From: Uliginosibacterium paludis | GTDB lineage: Bacteria > Pseudomonadota > Gammaproteobacteria > Burkholderiales > Rhodocyclaceae | DNA: 64,000 nt | NCBI RefSeq assembly: GCF_039631355.1 | Contig: NZ_JBDIVF010000010.1 | Span: forward strand, 43,082 to 107,081 | Reading direction: 5' to 3' | Shown: one piece after another, positions 40,448 through 49,514 of the stretch | Position numbering within the stretch: position 1 is the stretch's first letter | Layout: each line of letters begins with the position of its first letter | Notes under the pieces: model-generated | Told to the model about the DNA's origin: nothing | The model's database searches: none | Seen by the model: only the letters and a program-made list of their open reading frames with translations | Translations under genes and position numbers: made by a program

Positions 40448-41302
40448 TCACTTCTTGCGGCTCTTGATTTCTTCTTCGAGTTCGGTGAAGCCCGGTCTGT
40501 CACCTGCAAACAGAACCTTGCGACCAAATTCGACCGCCACCTGCGGCGCGTAACCGCTCATGCTCGCCAGCAGCACGACCTTCATGCACTGATAGATCTT
40601 TCCGCCCTCTTCCACCTTCTGCTCGAGCTGCGAGGCAATCGGGGCAACGAAACCGTATGACACAAGAATACCGAGAAAGGTCCCCACCAGCGCACCACCG
40701 ATCATCTTGCCCAGCACCGCCGGGGGCTCGCCCACCGACCCCATGACGTTCACCACCCCCATCACCGCCACCACGATACCGAATGCTGGCGTCGCATCCC
40801 CCGTCTTGGACCAGATGTGCGCCGGGGCATGGGCTTCGGCATGATGGGTTTCGATCTCGATATCCATCAGGTTCTCGAGCTCGAAAGCATTCAGGTTGCC
40901 GCCCACCATCATGCGCAGGTAATCACAGAGAAACTCGACAGCGTGGTGGTCGTGCAGAAAGGCGGGGTACTTGGAAAAGATCGGGCTGGATTCCGGGTTC
41001 TCGATGTCGCCTTCGATCGACATCAGCCCTTCTTTGCGGACCTTGGCCAGGATCTCGAACAGCATGGCCAGCAGCTCGATGTAGAAGGTCTTGTTGTAGG
41101 GCGAGCCCTTGAACAGGGCAGGCAGTGCGCCGAAAGCGGCCTTGACGTTCTTGGGCGAATTGCCGGCCACCAGACCACCGATGGTCAGCCCCACGATGGC
41201 CAGATACTCCATGGGCACGAACAGGGCCGCGAGGCTGCCGTGTACCGCGTATGTCCCCACGGATGCCGCGAGGATGATGACGTAACCGATGATGAGGAAC
41301 AT
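40448..41302 (-). CDS. motA: flagellar stator protein MotA
   Basis: 284 residues with four transmembrane segments (start FLIIGYVIILAASVGTYAV; TPAFGIVVAVMGVVNVMGSV; IGGALVGTFLGILVSYGFVA). The cytoplasmic loop and the conserved Pro (SVGEPPAVLG) that works with MotB Asp are present. First gene of the motA-motB-cheR-cheB run, with a sigma-28-like promoter 55 bases upstream. Confidence 0.96.
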   Translation of the reverse strand: MFLIIGYVIILAASVGTYAVHGSLAALFVPMEYLAIVGLTIGGLVAGNSPKNVKAAFGALPALFKGSPYNKTFYIELLAMLFEILAKVRKEGLMSIEGDIENPESSPIFSKYPAFLHDHHAVEFLCDYLRMMVGGNLNAFELENLMDIEIETHHAEAHAPAHIWSKTGDATPAFGIVVAVMGVVNVMGSVGEPPAVLGKMIGGALVGTFLGILVSYGFVAPIASQLEQKVEEGGKIYQCMKVVLLASMSGYAPQVAVEFGRKVLFAGDRPGFTELEEEIKSRKK

Positions 41303-41356
41303 CGCTCAGACCTTCTGCCCGAATTGATCAACCGGGTCATGCCCAGACCTACCGGG

Positions 41357-41383
41357 ATATCGGCATCCCACAGCGAAACTTGA
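41357..41383 (-). promoter_or_regulatory. sigma-28 (FliA) type promoter of motA
   Basis: On the minus strand TCAAGTTT-N11-GCCGATAT, seven of eight matches in each element to TAAAGTTT-N11-GCCGATAA with exact spacing. It drives the motA-motB-cheR-cheB genes as a class 3 flagellar promoter. Confidence 0.82.
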
Positions 41384-41408
41384 CAGTCGCTCGCCGCTCA
41401 ACAGACAC

Positions 41409-41435
41409 AAAAAAGCCGGCAATGCCGGCTTTTTT
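41409..41435. terminator. terminator between flhC and motA
   Basis: AAAAAAGCCGGC-AAT-GCCGGCTTTTTT, a 12-bp stem flanked by A and T runs, so it acts in both directions. It separates the early (flhDC) transcript from the FliA-dependent motA transcript. Confidence 0.88.
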
Positions 41436-41456
41436 CGCGATCCAGAAATCAAGGAA

Positions 41457-42002
41457 TCAGACCGCCACGGCGCTCACATCGCGCATCGGGCGCTTACCCT
41501 TACCCGCACGGGCGGGGACGTGACAGAGCCCGCAGACATAACCGTGGGACGGATCGAAGGCATGCGCCACGAAATGCCCCGAGCACTTCGTGCAGCATGT
41601 CTGCTGCAGCATCTTTGCATCAAAGAACCGGACAAGCGTCCAGGCGCGGGTCAGGCTCAACACCTCTTCCAGGTCATTGCGCTCGAGCTGCTCCCGGTAC
41701 ATGCGATAAGCCTGCAGTGTGGCGGCCAGACCGTCGAGGCGGGCGTTGCGCGTCACGAAGCCACGCAGGGACATGAACAGTGAGGCGTGCACGTTCTGCT
41801 GCCACGGGATAAACCAGTCAGTCGAGAAAGGCAGCATGCCCTTGGGCGGCGACTCACCGCGGATTTCCTTGTACAGCTTCAGGAGACGTTCGCGAGAGAG
41901 TCCGGTCTCGGACTCCAGCATCTGCATGCGGGCGCCGAGTTCGATCATCTCGATCGCCAGCCTCGTTTCCTCTGCATCCTGCACCAGACTTTTCATTCTC
42001 AT
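41457..42002 (-). CDS. flhC: flagellar master regulator FlhC
   Basis: 181 residues (E. coli 192). Helical N-terminal domain (ETRLAIEMIELGARMQML) and the C-terminal zinc cluster with CCTKC (about 136-140) and VCGLC (about 156-160), the four-Cys site of FlhC. With FlhD it forms FlhD4C2, which activates class 2 flagellar promoters. Twenty-one bases separate it from flhD. Confidence 0.95.
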   Translation of the reverse strand: MRMKSLVQDAEETRLAIEMIELGARMQMLESETGLSRERLLKLYKEIRGESPPKGMLPFSTDWFIPWQQNVHASLFMSLRGFVTRNARLDGLAATLQAYRMYREQLERNDLEEVLSLTRAWTLVRFFDAKMLQQTCCTKCSGHFVAHAFDPSHGYVCGLCHVPARAGKGKRPMRDVSAVAV

Positions 42003-42023
42003 GACGCGCTCCCGGATCCCGGC

Positions 42024-42338
42024 TCAGGAAAGATGTTCAACAGGCTTGGAGGCCGCGAGGATGGTGGCATGAATGCGGGCCGCAGCATTTTCGCGACCAT
42101 GATTGCTCATCAGATTGAGCAGCAAACTGTCATCGAAGCGGAAACGGCACAACAGCATTTCGTTTGATGCCATGCGCAGGATCTGGGCCGGAGAGAGGTT
42201 CTCGACGATATCGGCGACGTCTTCGCCGATTCCCAGCTTGAACATGGCGTTCGCCCGGTCGGACTGCAGCATCTGCTGCGCAAGCATCAGGTAGGAGAGA
42301 TTGAGTTCCCTGATTTCGCCGCCAATATCCATTTTCAT
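42024..42338 (-). CDS. flhD: flagellar master regulator FlhD
   Basis: 104 residues from ATG 42338 (GTGGAGGCAAAC upstream). EIRELNLSYLMLAQQMLQSD and FKLGIGEDVADIVENLSPAQILRMA are diagnostic FlhD segments. Partner of FlhC. The 5' region contains a perfect 14-bp inverted repeat (42463-42495). Confidence 0.95.
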   Translation of the reverse strand: MKMDIGGEIRELNLSYLMLAQQMLQSDRANAMFKLGIGEDVADIVENLSPAQILRMASNEMLLCRFRFDDSLLLNLMSNHGRENAAARIHATILAASKPVEHLS

Positions 42339-42462
42339 GTTTGCCTCCACTGCACTGTTCGGGGGACCCGTTCTGCTTTCGGGTTTGTGTGTCAATTGTT
42401 GTCGACGCAGGGGGCGACAACAATTCAGGCAGTGTCGGAAAATGACGTACCAATAAGACGCG

Positions 42463-42495
42463 CAAGGCGTGTAGGAACATGTCCTACACGCCTTG
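42463..42495. promoter_or_regulatory. perfect inverted repeat upstream of flhDC
   Basis: CAAGGCGTGTAGGA at 42463-42476 and its exact complement at 42482-42495, with a five-base loop, 125 bases before flhD. No T-run follows on either strand, so an operator for the flhDC promoter is more likely than a terminator. The surrounding gap (42339-42629) holds no gene and is AT-richer around 42500-42620. Confidence 0.55.
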
Positions 42496-42629
42496 GCAAA
42501 GGAATCCAGAATTCAATCAAATTGATGATTTTTAAGGAAAAATCAAAAACCTATGCGGCACTCATTGATGATTTACGACCGCATCGGAGCGAACTTTAGG
42601 GTGTGTTTGAAATAATAGGGACTTTCCCT

Positions 42630-44561
42630 TTATTCGCCCGCCTGCAAGGCAGAAACGCGATTCCGGCCAGCCTGTTTCGCCCGATAAAGGCTCTGGTCAG
42701 CCTGACGCACCAGCGCATCGGCATCCGGCGTATGACGATCCCGGCAGGCCACGCCGAGGCTGACCTGCGGCTTCAGCCGATGCGGGCCCGCCGTCACATC
42801 CACAGCGATCACTGCGCGCCGGATGCGTTCGGCACAGGCCTGAGCCGCCTCGAGCGACAGCCCCGGGCACAGCACAACGAACTCGTCGCCGCCGAGGCGG
42901 GCCAGCAGATCGCTCGAGCGCAGGCTGCTGCGGATGGCAACTGAAACCGCACGCAGCACCTTGTCACCCGCCTCATGGCCGTGAGCGTCGTTGATGCCCT
43001 TGAAGCGATCGATATCGATCACGATACAGGCCAGCAACGCATTCGAAGCCTGGGTGGCAGACCAGATTTCCTCAAGTCTTTCCACAAAGCACCTGCGGTT
43101 CGGAAAACCGGTCAGCGAGTCCGTCAGCGCGACCTCCTGCAGACGGCGATTGCTCACCGCCAACTCGGCTGCAAAGCGGCGGATCTCCTCGCGGTCCTGC
43201 TCGATCTCGTATTGAAGCGAGCTGATGCGCTTGCCGGCTTCCAGGCGCGCAAGTAGCAATCTTTCTGACACGGGCAGCGACAGGATGTCGTCTGCTCCGC
43301 CATCGAAGGCGGCAATCGTGGTCTCCTCGTCACCGCTCAGCGTGAGCAGCACGATGTAGATGGCCCGACCGATCCGGGTGCGGCGAAGGCTGGCCAGCAT
43401 TTCAAGCCCGGAAACATCCGGCAGTGACCAGCCAAGCAGCATCATGTCGGGACGGAAGTCGAGCGCCGTCTCGGTCGCACTGAACCCGTCCGTAGCTTCA
43501 GCCACTTCATAACCGGCCTTGAGCAGGTAGGCACGCAGCGACGCACGCTGCGAGGGATCCGCTTCAACCAGCAGCACCCGCATCCCGTCGCTCGCGCGCT
43601 GACTGGCACTTACGCCCTCGTCGTCTGCCGGCAACGCAGACGCCGGCAGCTCCGGCCCCTCCTCTTTCGACTGGAAGGGCGAACAGCCATCGGTCGCAAC
43701 ATCCAGCAGCACACCCCATTCGCTCCACTCCAGGAGCGCGGTGTCGATCATCCCGGAAACGGTTTCCTCATCGAATCCGAGACAGGAGCCTGCGGTGAGC
43801 AGCTTCCAGCGCAGCGGCTGGCAGTCCTGCTCGGTCGTGTTGCACAGACCACCCGCAATCCGGGCGAAGCTCAGGGAATACTCGAGTGCAGCCTGACGCG
43901 TGCCCTCGCCGTGATGGCCGGCACGCAGGATCGCCACGTTGAACGCGGCATCGCAAAACAGGCGTGGCAGGCCCCAGTCCGCGAGCATGGCGGCTCCCAG
44001 CTCGGCGCTGTTCATCGCGAAGGCCCGGGTTTCATGCTCGAGCAGTTGCAGCGGATCGCTGCCGGCCTCCTGGCAGATGCGGGAGTAGTCGTGCGGATAG
44101 AGCGTGGCGAGTGCGAGCTGGCCGACCCGGGCGAGCAGACCGAGGCAATAGCTCTCATCCGGCGCAACGACGCGTGTGCGCAGGGCCACCGTCTGCATCG
44201 TGACCGCGGTGAGCAACGATTTGCCCCAGAAGGCACGATAGTCGAAGCCCTCGCAGGCGCCGCTGCGGTAGTTGTTGAGCAGGGAGAAACCGAGCGCCAT
44301 GGCTCTGACGGCGGGTACGCCGAGCACGTTCAGCGCCTCGCCGATCGAGGCAACCGGTCGCCTGCCGTAACCGATGATGTCGTTGGCAGCCTTGATGAGC
44401 CGCCCTACGAAAGCCGGATCGCTGCGGATCAACGCGGCAAGCTCGGCCAGCGACATCCGCTCCTGCTGCGTCAAGCGGATGACGGCCAGCGCAATCCCCT
44501 TGGGCGAGGGAAGATCGCCCGAGGCTTTCAGCTGTTCGAAACGGGAAATATCAATCGGCAC
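42630..44561 (-). CDS. HDOD-REC-GGDEF signalling protein (diguanylate cyclase)
   Basis: About 643 residues from GTG 44561; GTG 44591 is another candidate and no start has a good ribosome site. An HDOD domain (about 1-210; LPSPKGIALAVIRL, AAMLADWGLP), a degenerate receiver (about 330-445) whose phospho-Asp is Gly (MLLGWSLPDVSG), then a coiled linker and a GGDEF domain (about 490-640). The active loop RLGGDEF and the inhibitory I-site RSSD five residues before it are intact. It makes c-di-GMP. Located beside flhDC, it may tie motility to c-di-GMP. Confidence 0.85.
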   Translation of the reverse strand: MPIDISRFEQLKASGDLPSPKGIALAVIRLTQQERMSLAELAALIRSDPAFVGRLIKAANDIIGYGRRPVASIGEALNVLGVPAVRAMALGFSLLNNYRSGACEGFDYRAFWGKSLLTAVTMQTVALRTRVVAPDESYCLGLLARVGQLALATLYPHDYSRICQEAGSDPLQLLEHETRAFAMNSAELGAAMLADWGLPRLFCDAAFNVAILRAGHHGEGTRQAALEYSLSFARIAGGLCNTTEQDCQPLRWKLLTAGSCLGFDEETVSGMIDTALLEWSEWGVLLDVATDGCSPFQSKEEGPELPASALPADDEGVSASQRASDGMRVLLVEADPSQRASLRAYLLKAGYEVAEATDGFSATETALDFRPDMMLLGWSLPDVSGLEMLASLRRTRIGRAIYIVLLTLSGDEETTIAAFDGGADDILSLPVSERLLLARLEAGKRISSLQYEIEQDREEIRRFAAELAVSNRRLQEVALTDSLTGFPNRRCFVERLEEIWSATQASNALLACIVIDIDRFKGINDAHGHEAGDKVLRAVSVAIRSSLRSSDLLARLGGDEFVVLCPGLSLEAAQACAERIRRAVIAVDVTAGPHRLKPQVSLGVACRDRHTPDADALVRQADQSLYRAKQAGRNRVSALQAGE

Positions 44562-44666
44562 CTGAACACATGTCCATAGCAAGAAAGGCACAGCTGGCAG
44601 ACAGTGCGCAGCCGGAGCCAGACATGCTTTTACGTCGCGACGCGGGCTTTCTTGAACCCGGAGCGA

Positions 44667-46235
44667 TCAGGCCAGGTTGACGCGATTCCGCCCTTCACGC
44701 TTTGCAGCATAGAGCGCCTGATCGGCTGCGACCATGAGATCCATCATGTTTCCGTAATCGGGAAACTGCGCCATGCCGGCACTGAAGGTGACCGAAAAAA
44801 TCCCGTCGTCGTACGCGTGATAGATGCGCGAAAAACTGTCGCGGATGCTCTCCAGCCGCTCAAGCGCCTGCTCGACCGGCGCATCCACGAACACCACGAC
44901 GAACTCCTCGCCGCCGTATCGCCCGACGATGTCCGCCTTGCGCAGCCGTTGCTTGAGGAAACGCGCCAGCGAACGCAGCACGCGGTCGCCCACGGTGTGG
45001 CCGTAGGTGTCATTCACCTTCTTGAAATGATCGATATCCAGAATGGCATAACACACAGGCGACCCCACGCGCTCGGCCTGCAACAGGGCCTGCTGCAGCA
45101 GCGCCTTGGTTTTCACGTGGTTGAACAGGCCGGTGAGGCTGTCTTCCACCATCAGCTTGCGCAGGCTGCGATAGCGCTCGGCCTTGCTGATGACGGTATT
45201 GACGAGCTGAGCCTGACTGATCGGTTTGGTCAGGAAATCGTCACCGCCATGGCGCATCGCTTCGAGCTGGATGGCTTCGCTGGTTTCGCTGGTCAGGTAG
45301 ATGAGCGGAATGGATTCGAAGGCCTTGTTCTGGCGAATGATCTTGGCCACCTCAAGACCATTGCATTCCTGCATGTGGAAGTCGAGCAGGAGCACGTCCG
45401 GCGCAAAATCCATCAGTGTTTCGAGCACCAGTTCCGGCTGGCGCACCGCGCAGAAGCGCAGGTTCGGCTGGGATTCGAGCGCCTTCATGATCGACGCGAG
45501 CACGGTGACCGAGTCATCCACGATCATTACCCGGAAGGGTTCCTCACGCGCAGTGAAGATCAGCGGATCGATGGCATCGACGAAGGCCGTGGCGGTCAGC
45601 GGCTTGAGGAAGAACCCCTGTGCCTTGAGGCGGACGGCCTGGAGACGCAACTTGAAATCGCCGAAGCTCGACAGCGGGAACCATTTCACGCCAGCCTGCG
45701 CAGCTTGCCGGGTCATCTCGATGGTGGCCTCGTCAATCTCGGCATCCACCTCCACAACCAGGGCTGCAGCGCGTTGAGTCACCGCCAGGCGCAGTGCCGC
45801 AACCGCATCGGAAAACACCTTGAGCGCATAACCGTAGTGCTCGACCTGCATGAGCAGTTCTTCGAGCTCGTCCGGATGCCGGCTCAGCACCACCACCAGG
45901 GGCAAGCCGGTCTCGTCTTCGGCCAATTGGGTCTTGCTGCGCCGGGGTGCAGGCCCGCAGGCCTCGCGCACGGCTGCAAAGATGCCGGGCAGCAGCCGAT
46001 CAACGGCAGATTTTTCGCTGTCGTTCGGGGCCGCCAGGCCTTCCATCATGTGAAGAAGCGGCGCCAGTGCAGCTTCCAGCTCATTGAGCCCCTGCTGCCG
46101 GGCCAGCGCATTGAGCCGGTCACAATGAAGCATGAAGGCGGCCCACAGTTCGAGGTCGTCCACGGCCTGCCAGACCAGCTTCCAGGCCAGTACCAGCTCA
46201 TTCCATGAATCGTGGATGTCGCGTCGGTTGAACAT
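44667..46235 (-). CDS. REC-REC-GGDEF diguanylate cyclase
   Basis: 522 residues from ATG 46235. An Hpt-like helical N-terminus (about 1-95), a degenerate first receiver (about 105-225; ALVVEVDAEID in place of the phospho-site), an intact second receiver (VMIVDDSVTVLASI, phospho-Asp in LLLDFHMQECNG, Lys in LTKPIS) and a GGDEF domain with RYGGEEF. The sequence RKAD lies five residues before GGEEF as an I-site (R-x-x-D). WspR/PleD-like layout; activated by phosphorylation of the second receiver. Confidence 0.88.
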   Translation of the reverse strand: MFNRRDIHDSWNELVLAWKLVWQAVDDLELWAAFMLHCDRLNALARQQGLNELEAALAPLLHMMEGLAAPNDSEKSAVDRLLPGIFAAVREACGPAPRRSKTQLAEDETGLPLVVVLSRHPDELEELLMQVEHYGYALKVFSDAVAALRLAVTQRAAALVVEVDAEIDEATIEMTRQAAQAGVKWFPLSSFGDFKLRLQAVRLKAQGFFLKPLTATAFVDAIDPLIFTAREEPFRVMIVDDSVTVLASIMKALESQPNLRFCAVRQPELVLETLMDFAPDVLLLDFHMQECNGLEVAKIIRQNKAFESIPLIYLTSETSEAIQLEAMRHGGDDFLTKPISQAQLVNTVISKAERYRSLRKLMVEDSLTGLFNHVKTKALLQQALLQAERVGSPVCYAILDIDHFKKVNDTYGHTVGDRVLRSLARFLKQRLRKADIVGRYGGEEFVVVFVDAPVEQALERLESIRDSFSRIYHAYDDGIFSVTFSAGMAQFPDYGNMMDLMVAADQALYAAKREGRNRVNLA

Positions 46236-46331
46236 GCGGGGCGGACGAAAATGCCTTGAATGGGCCAAGGATACCCGGAAAACGCGAGCCCCCTTCACCT
46301 GCCTGCGACGAGGGGCTATTCTCCGTCAAAC

Positions 46332-46889
46332 ATGTGTGAAGAAATCCGATTCTGCAGCCGCTGCGGCACCCCCGTCGAAACACGCATTCCCGATGGTGAC
46401 ACCCGTCCGCGTCAGGTGTGTCCCGCCTGCGATAGCGTGCATTACGTCAATCCCAAGCTGGTGGTGGGCAGCCTCCCGGTCTGGCAGGACAAGGTGCTGC
46501 TGTGCCGACGAGCGATCGAACCGCGCCGGGGTTACTGGACCCTGCCCGCCGGATTCATGGAGTCTGACGAAACCCTGGCGCAGGCTGCCGAGCGCGAAAC
46601 CCTCGAGGAGGCCTGCGCTCGAATCGAACTGCAGGGCCTGCAGACCATCGTCAATATTCCGCATATCAACCAGGTCCATGTGATTTATCTGGCCGGATTG
46701 ATTGGCGGCCAGTTTTCGCCCGGCATTGAATCGCTGGAAACAAGACTCTTTTCAGAAGAAGAAATTCCCTGGGGTGAAATTGCTTTCCACTCCGTCAGCC
46801 TGAGCCTGAAACATTATTTTTCAGACCGTCGCAAAGGCGCATTCCTGCTGAGGGAAGAGACCCTCGACGCGGCCGGAAACCCGCCCTGA
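46332..46889 (+). CDS. Nudix hydrolase with zinc ribbon
   Basis: 185 residues from ATG 46332. An N-terminal four-Cys ribbon (FCSRCGTP, CPACD) is followed by the Nudix box GFMESDETLAQAAERETLEEA (about 77-98), with Ala in place of the last Gly. Such zinc-ribbon Nudix proteins hydrolyse nucleotide derivatives, often ADP-ribose or NADH-like substrates. The substrate here is not known. Divergent from the diguanylate cyclase. Confidence 0.9.
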   Translation: MCEEIRFCSRCGTPVETRIPDGDTRPRQVCPACDSVHYVNPKLVVGSLPVWQDKVLLCRRAIEPRRGYWTLPAGFMESDETLAQAAERETLEEACARIELQGLQTIVNIPHINQVHVIYLAGLIGGQFSPGIESLETRLFSEEEIPWGEIAFHSVSLSLKHYFSDRRKGAFLLREETLDAAGNPP

Positions 46890-46902
46890 AGAGCCAGAGA
46901 GC

Positions 46903-46929
46903 TCAAGTCACTCAAGGATTGCCCGTTAT
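46903..46929 (+). promoter_or_regulatory. possible sigma-28-type promoter of the chemoreceptor gene
   Basis: TCAAGTCA-N11-CCCGTTAT: five of eight matches in each element to the FliA consensus with correct spacing, about 60 bases before ATG 46990. Receptor genes are often FliA-dependent, but the match is weaker than those at motA and cheV. Confidence 0.4.
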
Positions 46930-46989
46930 CTCCGTCAACTAAACGTGACCATCTCCGGGATAGGCACGTTTCCATAAAAGGAGACACTC

Positions 46990-48621
46990 ATGCGCTGGTT
47001 CGACGATCTCAGATTCCGCAACAAGTTATTACTCAACTTCGTGGTCAGTAGCGGAGTACTGATCGCGGCGCTGATTTTCGGCACGATGCAGATCGGAACG
47101 CTGCAAGGCGAAATCGGCTATTTCGCCCAGTCTTCCATGCCCGCCATCAAGGCCGCAGGCAAAATCAGCGAGCTGCGCCTGCGCTATCGCGTGCGCAGCC
47201 TTGAATATGCCCTGCCCAGCAGCCCCGAGGAGCGCGCGAAACTGGAGAAATCCCTCGCAGAGCTCGATGCATCGGTCCAGAAGTCCATCGATGACTATGC
47301 TGCCCTGAGCACCAGCCCGGACGAGAAACGCATTCTTGACGAAATCCGCCAGTACTCGGCCGACTACCGGAACTCGGTGAACGACGCCGTCGCCAAGATC
47401 AAGGCGGGCGACGAGGAAGCTGCGCAGAACATGCGCCGCACCGATTGGGTCAAGCGGGCCAATGCCTTGCGCGACAAGACCGACGAGTTGAGCAATCAGG
47501 TCCTGGAGACCGCACAGAAGCGGGGCGCCGCCGCAAGCAGCATCGCACGTCAGGACCAGATCATGGCCTGGGTGGCGCTCGGTTTTGCGTCGTTTGTCGC
47601 AATCGCCTTCTCGCTGTGGTTCTCGACCCGTGTCTCCGGCATTCTGGAGTCACTCGTAGGGATTGCACACCGGATTTCCGACGGCAACCTGAACGTTCCG
47701 GTCCCCAAAGGCAGCCAGGACGAAATGGGCAAGCTCATGGGCACCATGGAAGAGATGCGGGACGCCTTGCAGAAGGTGGTCCGCCGCATGCGTGATCAGG
47801 CCGAAGGCGTCTCGGCCGCCTCCCGCCAGCTCTCTGACGCGACCCGCCAGACCGAGGCCAGCAGCGCCACGCAAAGCGAGGCGGCATCGGCCATCGCTGC
47901 GAATGTCGAAGAGCTGACGGTCTCGATCAGCCATGTTTCGGCCAGTACCGATGAAGCCAGCACCCTGGCCGGCAGCGCCGACAACCAGGCGGCCGCCAGC
48001 GGCCAGCGACTGGAGCAGGTGGTAAGCGAGATCCAGCGCATCGCGACCACCGTGCGCGAAGCCTCGCAACGTATCGAGGTGCTGGAAATCGAATCGGGCA
48101 AGATTTCCAACATCGTCACCGTCATCAAGGACATCGCCGACCAGACCAATCTGCTCGCGCTCAACGCGGCAATCGAGGCTGCCCGCGCAGGCGAACAGGG
48201 ACGCGGCTTCGCCGTGGTGGCCGATGAGGTCCGCAAGCTCTCGGAGCGCACCGCGGCCTCGACCACCGAAATCACCCAGATGATCAGCAATATCCAGCGC
48301 TCCACGCGTGAAGTGGTGGGCGGTATCGAGAGCGGTGTGCAGTCTGTTGAGAAAGGCGAAAGCCTGGTTCAGCAAGCCAACGAGTCGGTCAGCGAAATCC
48401 GGACGCTCGCCCGCAATGTGGCTGAGCTGGTCGGCGACATTGCCCAGGGCTTGCGCGAGCAGGCCGTGGCCTCAACCGATGTCGCGACGCGGGTCGAGCA
48501 GATCGCCGTCCATGCCGAGGAGCTCAACGCCAGCACCGCCAACACCGGCACCGCCGCGCGCAGGCTGCAGGAGATCGCGGAAGACATGCTGGTCTCGGTC
48601 GGTCACTTCAAGCTCAACTGA
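46990..48621 (+). CDS. methyl-accepting chemotaxis protein
   Basis: 543 residues, ATG 46990 after AAAGGAGAC. Transmembrane helix 1 (about 12-33), a helical periplasmic sensor of about 155 residues, transmembrane helix 2 (about 190-212), a HAMP domain (about 213-265) and a signalling domain whose hairpin tip DQTNLLALNAAIEAARAG and GRGFAVVADEVRKLSERT is intact. No C-terminal NWETF-like CheR-docking peptide. The four-helix-type sensor gives no ligand. Confidence 0.95.
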   Translation: MRWFDDLRFRNKLLLNFVVSSGVLIAALIFGTMQIGTLQGEIGYFAQSSMPAIKAAGKISELRLRYRVRSLEYALPSSPEERAKLEKSLAELDASVQKSIDDYAALSTSPDEKRILDEIRQYSADYRNSVNDAVAKIKAGDEEAAQNMRRTDWVKRANALRDKTDELSNQVLETAQKRGAAASSIARQDQIMAWVALGFASFVAIAFSLWFSTRVSGILESLVGIAHRISDGNLNVPVPKGSQDEMGKLMGTMEEMRDALQKVVRRMRDQAEGVSAASRQLSDATRQTEASSATQSEAASAIAANVEELTVSISHVSASTDEASTLAGSADNQAAASGQRLEQVVSEIQRIATTVREASQRIEVLEIESGKISNIVTVIKDIADQTNLLALNAAIEAARAGEQGRGFAVVADEVRKLSERTAASTTEITQMISNIQRSTREVVGGIESGVQSVEKGESLVQQANESVSEIRTLARNVAELVGDIAQGLREQAVASTDVATRVEQIAVHAEELNASTANTGTAARRLQEIAEDMLVSVGHFKLN

Positions 48622-48642
48622 GCCGGCGCCCCGCACGCCATC

Positions 48643-48680
48643 ACGGCCCGCTGCACGCTTCGCGCAGCGGGCCGTCTGTT
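48643..48680. terminator. terminator after the chemoreceptor gene
   Basis: A 12-bp stem (48643-48654 with 48664-48675) and nine-base loop followed by CTGTTTGT. It lies between the convergent receptor and yigZ genes. Confidence 0.75.
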
Positions 48681-48692
48681 TGTGGCGCCGAG

Positions 48693-49280
48693 TCATTCCT
48701 CGGCCCACACGATGCGGCCCTGACCGGCTTCGCTCACCTGTGCCCGAAAGCCCGAAGCGGCCTGCTCGGGCAAGACAATCTCGAAGCTCACCTGCTCGCC
48801 GTGCGCCACGGCTTCGAGCCGTGCCCCCTCGCGCTCGATGGCACGGCGGATCATTCCTTCCAGCGCATAGGGTGCATCGCAGGCCAGGCGGCAAAGGCGC
48901 ACGACAGGAATCCGCTCGGCCTGACGCAGGGCCTGTGCCACGCTGTCGGAATAGGCGCGCACCAGACCGCCTGCCCCCAGCGGAATGCCGCCGTAATAGC
49001 GCACAACGGTGGCCAGCACGCCATCGAGATCCTGCAGGCGCAGCACGTCCAGCATCGGGCGACCCGCCGTACCGCCGGGCTCGCCGTCATCCACGGCGGC
49101 TGATTCCCCACCAGCCAGCAAGGCCCAGCAGACATGCGAGGCGGAAGGATGCTGCGCCCACAGACTCGCCACCACCTCGCGAGCTTCGGCGCGACCGGCA
49201 ACCGGCTGCACGCAACCGATGAAACGGCTCTTCCGGATCAGGAGTTCGCTGTGGGCGGGGGCGGCAATGTTCCAGGGCAT
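48693..49280 (-). CDS. yigZ: YigZ/IMPACT family protein
   Basis: 195 residues. RKSRFIGCVQPV, the SASHVCWALL strand, DDGEPGGTAGRPML and VVRYYGGIPLGAGGLVRAYSD (a region at about 92-112) are diagnostic of the UPF0029/IMPACT family, followed by the shorter DUF1949 domain. The biochemical role is not well defined; eukaryotic IMPACT affects translation control. A single gene, convergent with the receptor gene. Confidence 0.93.
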   Translation of the reverse strand: MPWNIAAPAHSELLIRKSRFIGCVQPVAGRAEAREVVASLWAQHPSASHVCWALLAGGESAAVDDGEPGGTAGRPMLDVLRLQDLDGVLATVVRYYGGIPLGAGGLVRAYSDSVAQALRQAERIPVVRLCRLACDAPYALEGMIRRAIEREGARLEAVAHGEQVSFEIVLPEQAASGFRAQVSEAGQGRIVWAEE

Positions 49281-49514
49281 GAAGCGAGGTCAGCGAAATG
49301 ATCAGGGGCGCGGCAATCGCGGGATGCGGCCGGTGCGAAAGTATAGGGCCTTGCTGCGCAGAGCCTGCCGCAACACCTCAAACAGGCCCGCCCACATGAA
49401 AATGCAGCGGCCGCCTTGCCTGTTTGCGGCCTCGTGCCTCGCGGATCAAGACAGCCCCGCCACCATTGCGGCACACTCCCTTCCTGCTGCCGACATCCAC
49501 ACTGGAGTACTGAT

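Noticed and set aside
31545..42338. Possibility that the chemotaxis cluster is horizontally acquired
   Set aside because: Gene set, promoters and composition fit the resident chromosome; no mobile-element borders seen.
44604..46208. 534-codon plus-strand frame opposite the REC-REC-GGDEF gene
   Set aside because: Antisense shadow; the minus strand has intact REC and GGEEF motifs.
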